The notes beneath the pieces are model-generated. The model worked only from the letters and a program-made list of their open reading frames with translations. It was not told the origin of the DNA and made no database searches. Made by a program: the position numbers and the translations under genes. Below, in pieces: positions 1 to 8,735 of a stretch of 16,828 nucleotides of DNA (position 1 is its first letter; each line of letters opens with the position of its first letter). The stretch comes from Isotricha intestinalis (taxonomy: Eukaryota; Ciliophora; Litostomatea; Vestibuliferida; Isotrichidae), in NCBI GenBank assembly GCA_023807065.1, contig JAJJLU010004196.1, positions 1 through 16,828 of the forward strand. The letters are read 5' to 3'.

Positions 1-1
1 A

Positions 2-346
2 GATAATGATAATAATAATATGAAAATTAATGTTTTAAATAGTAAAATTATTAAAATTATGAATATTTGTGATTCAAATAAGAAAGATTTAAATTATAAA
101 GAATTAATTGAAGATATGTTAGAAGAATTTTCTAAATTTGGGGAAATTAATTCTAGTTTAATTATTAAAAAAGGAAAAGAAAAATTAGGAGCTGAAGTAG
201 GTTCTGTTTTTATTGAATATAAAGATCCTCATTCTGCTGAAATTGCAATTGATAATATGAAAAATAAAAAATATGATAATAGAGAAATTTCTGTTGTTTT
301 GATTGATGAATTAGTTTATAAAAATGAAATTTTAGAAAGTAAATAA
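2..346 (+). CDS. U2AF65-like splicing factor, C-terminal UHM/RRM domain (5' partial)
   Basis: The visible 114 or so residues match the C-terminal RRM-like UHM domain of U2AF large subunit, which helps recognise 3' splice sites in the nucleus by binding SF1/SF3B-type ligands. What I see: an RNP2-like strand ending in IMNI, an acidic helix (ELIEDMLEEFSKFGEI), an RNP1-like strand (GSVFIEYKD), a second helix (SAEIAIDNM), then NKKYDNREISV. Length and order fit the last domain of U2AF2. The frame is open to the window edge (DNDNNN before the ATG at 20), so that ATG is probably internal and the N-terminal RS region and RRM1/2 lie outside. The UHM loop motif usually R-x-F reads K-K-Y here. It ends with TAA. 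Other UHM proteins (PUF60, RBM39/CAPER) are possible but fit the pattern less well. Confidence 0.75.
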   Translation, partial: DNDNNNMKINVLNSKIIKIMNICDSNKKDLNYKELIEDMLEEFSKFGEINSSLIIKKGKEKLGAEVGSVFIEYKDPHSAEIAIDNMKNKKYDNREISVVLIDELVYKNEILESK

Positions 347-411
347 AAACAAAACATTTAAGAAAAATATTATATATTTATTAATTAAATATTAAAATAA
401 TAAAAGAAAAA

Positions 412-3054
412 ATGGAAATGTTTGAAGATATACAAAGACCAAGAGCAGAAAATAAAGTTATTGACCAAATTGTTGCTTCTTTTGAAGAAGGGAAAAAAAA
501 TTATTCTAAAAAAAAATATTTAGAAGCTCTTGATAATTTTGAACAAGCTTTTGATTTATTACAACCTATTTTTGATGTTTATCCTAAAACTGAAACTCTT
601 TATAAATTAATAAAAGTTAAATATAAAGTTCAACATTATGATCAATGTTTAATTGCAATCAATAAATTAGAAAGATTTTTACCTGATGTAATTTCTAGAA
701 AAAATGATTATATAAGATATAATATTAAAATATTTATTACTAAATTTTTAATAAATTTCATTGATAATGAATTAAATGAAAGTGTTACTCATATTTTAAA
801 TATGATAAAATTTATAAATACTGATAAATTTACTTTAGGAGATAAAATATATTGTTTTTGGAAATATTTAAAAGCTTTTTTATTAGTAGGAAAAATATCA
901 AAAACAGCAAAATTTGAAATTTTTAGATCAGATTATAAAAGAATGGTATTAAGAATAACTGATGAAATAGGAGAAGAACAAATTTTTATAAGAAGAGAAA
1001 TGCAAGATATTTATAAAAATTTTATGACAACAAAATTAAGACAAAATATGTATGATGAATTAAATAAAGTATTTTATAAAAGAAAATATAATAGAACAAA
1101 TGATGATAAAATAATAAGTTTTTTAGATAAATTTATTCATATTGCAGTAAGGCAAAATAATGATAATAAATTAAAAGATAATTTTAGTACATTCCTAATA
1201 TTAAATAATATAGATATGAATAATGTAATATCAGGAATGTCAATGAATGATTTAATACATGAACAAAAAAGAAGAATTCAAACATTTGATGCTGTATTTA
1301 GTAATTTATGTGGAGCATTTGGAGCAATATTTCAGAAATATTATTATATTGAACCTGCTAAAGATTTATTGAATAATAATTCAAAATTAAAAAAAAGTTT
1401 CACTTCATTAATTGGAGGAAAATCTAATTATGCTGAAGAAGCTGCTCAAATCATTGAACAAATTAAAATTATGAAAAATCAAGAAAATCAAATTGCAAAG
1501 ACTAAAAGAAATTCAATTAAATATTTAGGTTTACCATATAATTTTGATACTGATATTAAAGTTCCTGAAAATCCTATTTTAGATGAAAGTCAAATGCCTC
1601 CTACTCCAGAACAAATTAAAAAAACTATGAAAAATAATTTTATTTATACTGGAAAGAATAATAAATCTAATAAAAAATTAAAAAAAGAAAAATCTATTAA
1701 TTCTATTGTTACTACTTCAAAAGATGATTCTAAAATTTCCGAAAAAAAATCTAACGACAAAAAAATTAAAAATAATGATTTAACTACTTTATATTCTACT
1801 ACTCAAGGAGGTCCATTGAGTATTCTTCTTAGAAAAAAACCAAAATATATTTTAAGAAATATTAATAATTATTTATTAAATATTATAATAAGTGAATTTG
1901 AAGGGAAAAAATTTCCTCCTAGAAGAAGTGATTTAATAGATTTAAAATTACAAAATTTTATAAAATCATATTCAATAATAACCCAAAAAGGGAATCAACA
2001 AGGAGAAAATCAAGATAAAGCATTTAAGTATGAAAATTTTTTATTATTTAAAAATTTTTTTTTATTCGGAGTATGTGATGGTCATGGTAAACAAGGTCAA
2101 GTAATATCAAATATAACATCAATATTATATCCTTCATATCTTCAATATTTAATAATGGAAGATAATTTGAATAAAAGAAAAGAAGATATAAATGAAACAA
2201 CAATATCATTATTTAAATTAGAAGAAAGACCAGATACAGTAAAAGAATTAAATATAATAAGATATTTTTACAAAAAATATGATATGAATTTTAAAGAAAT
2301 TCCATTTAATTCTCATAATTTTAATGAAATAAGAAAGCAAATAAGTGAAACTTTATATAGAACAAATTTATCATTAAAAGAAAAATATAAAATAGACGCA
2401 GAATTATCAGGAACAACCTTATGTTCAATATTTATATATTCAAATACAATATATTGTGCAAATGTAGGTGATTCAAGAGCAATATTAGGAACATTTTATT
2501 TTGATGATAATTTATGGAAAACAAAACAATTATCTATTGATCATGTTCCTGAATTACCAAATGAACAAAGAAGAATAATTCAATGTAATGGAAGAGTTGA
2601 AAGATTAAAAAATGAATTTGGAGAAGAAATTGGTCCTTATAGAATATTTGAAAAACAAACTGAAAGTTTAAATCCTGGTTTAAATATGAGTAGAAGTATT
2701 GGTGATTATTTAGGAAAAAAATTAGGAATTTCATATGAACCTGATTTATTTGAATATAAATTAATTCCTCAAGATAAAATTATTATTATTGCTACTGATG
2801 GTTTATGGAATGTTATTACTAATGAAGAAGCTATTCATATTTGTTCTAAATTTTTTGAAGAAAATTTAAAAGCTGAAGATGCTGCTGAAAAATTAATAGA
2901 AGTTGCTAAGGAAAAATGGAAAAATGGAAATGTTACTAATAATTATTTTGGATTCGATTATTTTAATGAAAATACTAATTCAGGAAGAAAAAAAAATAAA
3001 GAAATTGATGATGTTACTTGTATTGTTATTTTTTTAGATGTTAAGGAAGAATAA
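412..3054 (+). CDS. PP2C-family protein phosphatase with TPR-like N-terminus
   Basis: Metal-dependent Ser/Thr protein phosphatase (PPM family) of 880 aa, long for a family whose core is about 300 aa. The catalytic core lies in roughly residues 520-878: NQD metal-site motif after GENQDK, DGHG near 556-559, ELSGTTLC, a VGDSRAIL strand, DHVPELPNEQRRI, SRSIGDYLGK, ATDGLWNV and DDVTCIV. All metal-binding aspartates appear present, so it should be active. The N-terminal part, from about residue 20 to 90, has TPR-like helices (FEEGKKNYSKKKYLEALDNFEQA), followed by a long helical region and a Lys/Asn/Ser-rich linker at about 410-470. Substrate is unknown; the helical part probably binds partners. The start follows an A-rich leader; a second ATG two codons on is equally possible. 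Codon third positions alternate in blocks (see findings). It ends with TAA. No intron is needed. Confidence 0.9.
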   Translation: MEMFEDIQRPRAENKVIDQIVASFEEGKKNYSKKKYLEALDNFEQAFDLLQPIFDVYPKTETLYKLIKVKYKVQHYDQCLIAINKLERFLPDVISRKNDYIRYNIKIFITKFLINFIDNELNESVTHILNMIKFINTDKFTLGDKIYCFWKYLKAFLLVGKISKTAKFEIFRSDYKRMVLRITDEIGEEQIFIRREMQDIYKNFMTTKLRQNMYDELNKVFYKRKYNRTNDDKIISFLDKFIHIAVRQNNDNKLKDNFSTFLILNNIDMNNVISGMSMNDLIHEQKRRIQTFDAVFSNLCGAFGAIFQKYYYIEPAKDLLNNNSKLKKSFTSLIGGKSNYAEEAAQIIEQIKIMKNQENQIAKTKRNSIKYLGLPYNFDTDIKVPENPILDESQMPPTPEQIKKTMKNNFIYTGKNNKSNKKLKKEKSINSIVTTSKDDSKISEKKSNDKKIKNNDLTTLYSTTQGGPLSILLRKKPKYILRNINNYLLNIIISEFEGKKFPPRRSDLIDLKLQNFIKSYSIITQKGNQQGENQDKAFKYENFLLFKNFFLFGVCDGHGKQGQVISNITSILYPSYLQYLIMEDNLNKRKEDINETTISLFKLEERPDTVKELNIIRYFYKKYDMNFKEIPFNSHNFNEIRKQISETLYRTNLSLKEKYKIDAELSGTTLCSIFIYSNTIYCANVGDSRAILGTFYFDDNLWKTKQLSIDHVPELPNEQRRIIQCNGRVERLKNEFGEEIGPYRIFEKQTESLNPGLNMSRSIGDYLGKKLGISYEPDLFEYKLIPQDKIIIIATDGLWNVITNEEAIHICSKFFEENLKAEDAAEKLIEVAKEKWKNGNVTNNYFGFDYFNENTNSGRKKNKEIDDVTCIVIFLDVKEE

Positions 3055-3737
3055 TTTTTTTATTTAATTATTTTTTATCTGGTTTTTAAAATATAGTTAT
3101 ATTAATTTTTAATTTATTTTTTTTATAAAATAATTAAAATTCAAAAATAGTTTAAAAATATTTAAAATTTAAAAATAATCCAAATTATATATTAAGTTTA
3201 AAATAAGATTTATTCAGGAAAAAATATGAAAAAAATTCATAAAAGTATTTCATTAAAAACAAACTTTGAACATAATTAATTTTTCTATGTTTTAATCTAA
3301 ACAAATAAAAACTACTAAATAATTATTAATACTGTATTTTTCATTTATTGAACATTTTAAAGAATAAATCCATGGAATTATATTAAATATATTCACACAT
3401 TTAATAAAAATATATTTAATTTATGGATAGAATTAATCATTTAATTTTAATAAATTTAATTATTTAATTATTTTATTATTTTATATTACTGAAATACAGT
3501 TAAAAAAAAAATAATTTTCTAAAAAATAGAATATTGATTTGAAGAAATAGTTGATGTTTGTGTTCAAATTTGTTATTGCAATTTTAAAAGACTTGAAATA
3601 ATGAAAAAGCATTTATTAAAACTATATAAAGATAATATATTTAGAACTTTGTTTTTTAAAAAAATAAAAAAATTCATTTAAAATAAAAAGGTAAAAAAAA
3701 AATTAATAATTTTAAATTAGAGACATTTGAATATTTT
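3055..3737. other. Long AT-rich intergenic region
   Basis: About 680 nt of very AT-rich sequence with stops in all frames and no tRNA-like or clearly repeated element that I can see. It holds the 3' flank of the PP2C gene and the 5' flank of the next gene. Two stretches look faintly coding and are described in the findings: a short reading frame at 3538-3681, and a peptide near 3225-3280 ending KTNFEHN that recalls the GTNFEVKA C-terminus of the downstream gene. Confidence 0.6.
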
Positions 3738-4656
3738 ATGTTAGATTCACTATCGAATGTTTATTTGGGTTATGAACAAAATATATTTCAGAATGAATGT
3801 ACTACAAATTGGGAAGAAATGTTGAATACTTCAGCAAAAGAATTAGAAGAATTTTCTTTTAACGATGAAAATATTTTTAGTGAAAATTTTAATGATATAA
3901 GAAAAGAAAGTAAAATAATATTTATAATATATAGTTTTCGAAGATGAAAATATTCAAAATATTAAAGATAATTGTAATTCAAATAAAGAAGAAATTAAAA
4001 AAATTAATAAAACATTTGGAAGAAAAAGAAAAAGAGATAAAGAAGAAGAAGGAGAAGAAGAAGATATAAACACTCATTCTAAAAGAAGTAAAGATAATAT
4101 AATAAGAAAAATTAAAGCTCATTCTTTTAAATTCGCCAAAAATTTAATTAATAATTGTATAAAGCATGAATTTGGAAAAAAAAGGATAAAAATAAGATCA
4201 ATTAAAGGAGAATTAATTTCAGATATTACAATTAATTTTAACATTGAATTTTTTAATTCAACTTTAGAAAGAATTTTTTCTAATCCAATAAATCAGAAAT
4301 ATAAAAACACAGATTTAAATCAAAATATTATTGAAATTACAAAAATAAGACAATCAAAAGAAGCAAAATTAACTAATGAATTATTAGATACTACTTTTAA
4401 TGACATTTATGATATGTTTATTAATTATGAAAAAAAAGAAAATAAAAATAAATTTATTAAATATGGAAAAAAATGTAATACTTTAAAAGAATTTTTATTG
4501 TTAGAAAAAAAAAAAAAAGGCAATGATAAAAAGTATATTGATGAACTAGGATATTGGGCAATTAATATTTTTAAATATTTTGATAAAAATAAGTCAAGAC
4601 GTTCAAACAAGAAAGAAAACAAATTTATTGGAACAAACTTTGAAGTTAAAGCATGA
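3738..4656 (+). CDS. Unknown 297-aa basic protein, two exons
   Basis: I do not recognise this gene with certainty. Exon 1 (3738-3909) and exon 2 (3935-4656) join across a 25-nt intron to give one uninterrupted 297-residue frame ending in TGA; unspliced, the frame stops at 3947. The first 75 or so residues are acidic and polar. Then come a highly charged stretch (FGRKRKRDKEEEGEEED, near 84-100) that could act as a nuclear signal, a motif SKRSKDNIIRKIKAHSF, a predicted helical region (LERIFSNPINQKYK), and a basic tail (KKKKGNDKK, SRRSNKK). The DNIIRKIK motif after a basic/acidic run is reminiscent of a short-protein family I associate with several protist genomes; this is recall, not checked. 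A nuclear DNA- or RNA-associated role is only a guess. Confidence 0.7.
3910..3934 (+). other. Predicted 25-nt intron in the 297-aa gene
   Basis: Begins GTAAAATAAT and ends ATATATAG. Removal joins codon A|TT (Ile) and restores an open frame of 239 more residues plus the stop. The downstream frame has strong coding character (charged, no stops for 720 nt), which makes the splice convincing. The length of 25 nt is not a multiple of three, so retention gives a premature stop. Confidence 0.8.
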
Positions 4657-4844
4657 AAAATTATATAGATAACAATATTATTATCGTTAATATTATTTTA
4701 ACTTAAATTATAACTTTAAACTGAAATAAAGATAAAGAAATTTAATATAAAATTTTTAATAATTTATCTTATATTCAATATAAAAAATTTAATTTATTTA
4801 AAAAATAGTTAACATCAAATAATGATTTACAAAAAAATATATTT

Positions 4845-5789
4845 CTATTTTTCATATTTAATTTCCTTTTTTTTCCCCTTAGATAAAGAATCTAATTTTT
4901 CAATTAATTCACAAGCTTTACAAATTTGATTAGAAGAAGAATTTCCACATTTTAAACAATTTAAATTATTTCTTCCTTTAACATTTTTAGAAATTTCCCA
5001 ATTTTCCCCAGAATGAATAATATCAATAATAGAAGTACTTCTTTCAGATTCTAAATCTTTAACTAAATTTCTTAAATAACCTCTATAAGAAGCCACAGAA
5101 TAAGTACATTCATTACAAAAATATTTTAATTTATTATAATGAGCATACATAACAATTTCTTTTTCATAAACATATTTAAAAATTTTAACTCTAGGAATAT
5201 TTCCTCCAGTAATAATATCACAACTTGTAGGTAATCTATTATAATCTCCTCTTAATAAATTCATTAAAACAGTTTCAGCAATATCATCTGCATTATGTCC
5301 AGTTAAAATTTTATTTGCTTTTACCATTAAAGCTCCTTTTTCTAAAGCTTGTCTTCTAAATATTCCACAATAAGTACATGAATTTTGAATTCCTATTAAA
5401 GGAACTATTTCATCCATTGTATATTTAAATAAATCTTTAAAGGATAATAATGTTAATGGTAAATTTAATTCTTTTGAATTTTCTTTTATTGTTTCTATAC
5501 TATAATCTCTATATCCTGATATTCCTTCATCTATTGCTATTAATTGTAAATTTAATTTATAATTATATTTATTGTTCAATTTATTTATTATATATGCTAA
5601 AACTGTACTATCTTTTCCACCACTTATTCCTATTGCTATTGTTTCTCCTTCTTTAAATAAATTATTTTCTTGAATTGTTAAATGAATTTCATCTTCAAAT
5701 GATTGTTTAAAACATTCTATACATGTTAATTTACCTGTTTTTGGCCTTTTTAATGATGCTTTTACTGTTTTACACACTGAACATTTCAT
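4845..5789 (-). CDS. CTU1: Cytosolic tRNA 2-thiolation protein CTU1/NCS6
   Basis: ATP-pyrophosphatase that activates U34 of tRNA-Lys/Glu/Gln for sulfur transfer, making the s2 group of mcm5s2U; in other eukaryotes it works with CTU2/NCS2 and the URM1 sulfur carrier in the cytosol. The 314-aa protein has the family layout: N-terminal zinc-type cysteines C3/C6/C23/C26, PP-loop SGGKDS at 56-61, CTYCGIFRRQALEKGA around 138-153, GHNADDIAETVLMN around 164-177, and C-terminal cysteines 278/281/290/293. C138, C141 and C225 match the three cysteines that hold an iron-sulfur cluster in the related TtuA enzymes. Length is typical. The start gives the expected MKCSVC N-terminus. It ends with TAG. It shares a 150-nt divergent region with the gene at 5940. 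The gene for its partner CTU2 is not in the window. Confidence 0.93.
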   Translation of the reverse strand: MKCSVCKTVKASLKRPKTGKLTCIECFKQSFEDEIHLTIQENNLFKEGETIAIGISGGKDSTVLAYIINKLNNKYNYKLNLQLIAIDEGISGYRDYSIETIKENSKELNLPLTLLSFKDLFKYTMDEIVPLIGIQNSCTYCGIFRRQALEKGALMVKANKILTGHNADDIAETVLMNLLRGDYNRLPTSCDIITGGNIPRVKIFKYVYEKEIVMYAHYNKLKYFCNECTYSVASYRGYLRNLVKDLESERSTSIIDIIHSGENWEISKNVKGRNNLNCLKCGNSSSNQICKACELIEKLDSLSKGKKKEIKYEK

Positions 5790-5939
5790 TTACTCCTTCT
5801 TTTTTTTTTGATGATTAATTATTTTTTATTGAATATTATTTTAATTTATTTTTTTTAATTTTTTTTATATATTTTTTTATTTAATTTGTTTTTTTATTAT
5901 TATATTTTGTTATATTTTTAATATATTTTAATTTTTTAT
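5790..5939. promoter_or_regulatory. Divergent intergenic region between CTU1 and an unknown gene
   Basis: This 150-nt gap separates two divergent start codons and so must hold both promoters and 5' leaders. The plus strand is almost only T and A with long T runs, giving CTU1 an A-rich leader and the 5940 gene a T-rich one. No defined element such as a canonical TATA box can be singled out in this composition. Confidence 0.4.
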
Positions 5940-6611
5940 ATGGAAAAAACCATCGAAGAAGATTATAAAAAGTTATATGAGGATAATATTAATGAATTAA
6001 TTAAAATTAGTCAAATGATTGATAGTAGTATTGAATATAATGATGAAATTCGGAAAGATAGTGTTTTTTTAAAATTATTATTTAAAGATTTAAGAAATGG
6101 AAAAAAATTTTATGGAAAAAAACAATGGGGAATAATAAAAACTGCAATTCATAATTGTTATAAATTAATTCAAAATGGTTTTGTTTCAGGAAATCAAAAT
6201 GAATTAAGAAATAATATTATTATTTTAAATAAATTAATTCAAGAACCTAATTTAAGAATTCAAAATGTAAGTGAAGAACTTGTTAAAAATGTTTTTGAAA
6301 GTTCTTTAAAAAACTTAAAATTAATGGAAAAAGAAGAAAAAGATTTTGAAAGAAGATTTAGATTTTTTCCTTTTATTGTTGATGATGAAAATAAAAAAGA
6401 AAAAGATGATTGTAAAGAAGAAAAAAAATTAAATGATAATAAAGATTTTATTACAAAAGAATTTTTTGAAGAAAGATTAAATGAAGAAAAAAAAATATAT
6501 GAAAATGAAATAAGAAATTTAGATAATAAAGTTGATAAATTAGAAAATGAAATAAAAGATATTAAATTACTTATTTCAAAATTAGGAAATCTTTTTATTT
6601 CATTCAAATAA
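5940..6611 (+). CDS. Unknown 223-aa protein with C-terminal coiled coil
   Basis: I do not recognise this protein. The first 125 or so residues look like a helical domain (KKLYEDNINELIKISQMI, FYGKKQWGIIKTAIHNCYKLI, ELRNNIIILNKLI). A Lys/Asp/Glu-rich linker follows near 140-165, then about 45 residues with heptad-like spacing of Ile/Leu (IRNLDNKVDKLENEIKDIKLL), typical of a coiled coil. There is no signal peptide or membrane segment, so it is probably cytosolic and may dimerise. The uninterrupted frame, coding-like composition, ATG start and TAA stop support a real gene. An antisense frame at 6260-6607 is low-complexity Ser/Phe and is a shadow. The gene is convergent with the Ras-like gene downstream. 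Confidence 0.75.
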   Translation: MEKTIEEDYKKLYEDNINELIKISQMIDSSIEYNDEIRKDSVFLKLLFKDLRNGKKFYGKKQWGIIKTAIHNCYKLIQNGFVSGNQNELRNNIIILNKLIQEPNLRIQNVSEELVKNVFESSLKNLKLMEKEEKDFERRFRFFPFIVDDENKKEKDDCKEEKKLNDNKDFITKEFFEERLNEEKKIYENEIRNLDNKVDKLENEIKDIKLLISKLGNLFISFK

Positions 6612-6868
6612 TATTTGTAAAATAAAAAGTATTTTGAAAAGTAAAATCCAAATTAAGTATATATGTAAATTAAATATTATAATTCATTTAAATAAATAAT
6701 TTTAAGTATTAGATTTTTATTTTTTGAATAAAAAAATATTCAATTTATTAAATAGTTTTTTAAAAAAAAAGAAAAAATAAAATTATCAAAAAAAACTAAT
6801 CTTATCACATAATAAAAGAAGAATAATTAAAAAACCCTCAAACCAATAATAATTATTAATATTAATTT

Positions 6869-7465
6869 TTAAAAACAAAGACAACTCTTTTTTTTTTTTC
6901 CATTAGGAAATAATTGAGGAAATTGAATTTTTAATAAATTTTTAGCACAAGACAAGAAAGTTTCTTTAACATTAATATTTTCTAAAGCAGAGCATTCTAA
7001 AAAATTGACATTTAATTCTTTACAATAATTTTCAGCTTCTTCTGTAGTAACTTTTCTATTATTAGTGAGATCACATTTATTCCCAACAACAATAATAGAA
7101 AAATTTTTATTTTTTTTATTTTTAATAATTCTGTCATATCTAACCTTAATTGCTTCAAAACTTTCATAATTATCAATAGAATAAACTAATATATATCCAT
7201 CAACGGAATTAATCCAAGTATCAATCATTGATTGATAATCATCTTGCCCTGCTGTATCTAATATATCTAATTTACAATTTATGTTTTCTAAGATTAATGT
7301 CTTTGAAAATTGCTCTTCTATTGTTGCTTCTTGCTCTGATAAAAATTTGTCATATATAAATCTATATACTAATGAGGATTTTCCCACAAAAGATATTCCT
7401 AATATTCCTATTTTTAAATCTATTAATTCTTGGTTTGATGGGATATTCAAGTTTGGGTCTTCCAT
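6869..7465 (-). CDS. Ras-family small GTPase with CaaX tail
   Basis: A 198-aa GTP-binding switch protein. Visible motifs: P-loop GISFVGKSS at 23-31, switch I threonine T48 in EATIEEQF, DTAGQDDY at 70-77 (catalytic Gln74 retained), NKCD at 129-132 for guanine recognition, and ECSAL near 157-161. The tail, basic KKKKS followed by CLCF, is a classical CaaX box; Phe at the last position favours geranylgeranylation, so membrane attachment is expected. DTAGQ-D-D-Y and the CaaX box fit Ras/Rap/Rheb-like proteins better than Rab, which usually has DTAGQERF and double cysteines. The 17-residue extension before the first strand is normal. The precise subfamily and effector are not decidable. It ends with TAA. 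Confidence 0.93.
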   Translation of the reverse strand: MEDPNLNIPSNQELIDLKIGILGISFVGKSSLVYRFIYDKFLSEQEATIEEQFSKTLILENINCKLDILDTAGQDDYQSMIDTWINSVDGYILVYSIDNYESFEAIKVRYDRIIKNKKNKNFSIIVVGNKCDLTNNRKVTTEEAENYCKELNVNFLECSALENINVKETFLSCAKNLLKIQFPQLFPNGKKKKSCLCF

Positions 7466-7701
7466 TTTATTTTTTCTTTTATTTTTTTATTTCATCAGAA
7501 ATTATTAAGATAATATTTACATATAAATAAAATAAAAAATATACAGTACAAATATAATTTCCTTGTTATATTTTATAGAAAAAAATATGAAATTTAATCG
7601 ATGTTTTTGAGAAAATAAAAAATAATAGAAAATCACTTAATTTAAGATATTTAAATAATTGTAAAATATCAATAATTTTATATTCTTTTTAAATTAATGT
7701 T

Positions 7702-8499
7702 TTAGTTTACATTTAAATGTGAATAATCTTCAAAAGTTGTAAATGATATTATTAAATCATTATTATTTTTAGCACCTTTATGAATATCTTTAGGAAATAT
7801 TTTTATTATAAACAAAGCACAATTTTTAGGATCAATTCTTTTAATAATACTTTTCCCCATTCTATAAAGAAAATTATTAACTAACTCATTAATTATTCCT
7901 CCATGAGTAACAAATAATATTTTTTTGAAATCTTTAATTTCACAATTTCCTTTGTATGAATATTCCCCTTTATCTTTTAATAAAATAGCTTTTTCTTTTT
8001 CAATAGTTTCAATATTATTATTTAATTCAATATAATTATTTTCATTAATTCCACTATTATAATCTTTATCAATAAATTTTTGAATGATGGAATCAATAAA
8101 TTTACTTAATCTAAAAAACACATCAACATAAGTTTCATCCCCTTTATCACCAGTATTATTCATTCTATAAGGAAGTTTAGGATCATTTCTTATTTTTTCT
8201 TCTATATCACATGACATTCCTTCTAAACTTTTTATATTTATTTCTCTTAATGAAGATGTATATGATATCGAATTTTCTTCAATTGGATGTTTTAATTCTT
8301 TTAATATTTCTTTTAGTGTTTGTTTTGTTCTATTTAAATCACTACAATATATGTTATCAAATTTTATTTCATTTAATTTTTTTCCTAATAATTTGGCTTG
8401 ATCAAAACCTTCTTTAACTAATTCTCCTTCTGTTTGACCTTGAATAATATTATCTATATTTCCTTTTGTTAATCCATGTCTTGTTATATAAATTTCCAT
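7702..8499 (-). CDS. Histidine phosphatase (phosphoglycerate mutase-like / TIGAR-like)
   Basis: A 265-aa member of branch 1 of the histidine phosphatase superfamily. The RHG motif is at residues 7-9 with His8 as the phospho-acceptor; SDLNRTKQT carries the phosphate-binding Arg57; Glu86 in SLREINIKSLEGMS is the likely general acid; VTHGGIINELV carries the second histidine, His199. Between them an Asn/Glu/Lys-rich insert (about 145-190) extends the usual 200-residue core. The lack of the long mutase-specific insert and the RHGLT start suggest a phosphatase of the TIGAR/CobC-like type acting on a small phosphorylated metabolite, not glycolytic PGAM; the substrate is not determined. The start gives the expected MEIYITRHG N-terminus. 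No signal peptide, so cytosolic. It ends with TAA. Confidence 0.88.
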   Translation of the reverse strand: MEIYITRHGLTKGNIDNIIQGQTEGELVKEGFDQAKLLGKKLNEIKFDNIYCSDLNRTKQTLKEILKELKHPIEENSISYTSSLREINIKSLEGMSCDIEEKIRNDPKLPYRMNNTGDKGDETYVDVFFRLSKFIDSIIQKFIDKDYNSGINENNYIELNNNIETIEKEKAILLKDKGEYSYKGNCEIKDFKKILFVTHGGIINELVNNFLYRMGKSIIKRIDPKNCALFIIKIFPKDIHKGAKNNNDLIISFTTFEDYSHLNVN

Positions 8500-8735
8500 T
8501 TTTTACAGAAATAAATAAAATAATTTTAGTAAATTGAAAATAAATACATTTATTTATATTTTATATTTTTTAGTGATGTTTTTTTGGGCGTTTTACTTAT
8601 TTTATTTTTAATTTAATATATAATTTTCTTAGATGATTTATTTGTATTTAGTGAAATTTATATTTTTAAAGTTTTAGTTATAAAACATAAAATTAAAAAG
8701 AGAGGATTTTATTCACATTTTTTACAAATATAAAT

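Noticed and set aside
4414..4656. Independent 80-aa gene
   Set aside because: It is the end of exon 2 of the 297-aa gene; the same frame is open upstream to 3935.
6260..6607. Minus-strand ORF of 115 aa
   Set aside because: Ser/Phe/Leu low complexity, the mirror of Lys/Glu-rich coding on the plus strand.
6869..7465. Rab GTPase
   Set aside because: DTAGQDDY and a single CaaX cysteine tail fit Ras-like proteins better than Rab.
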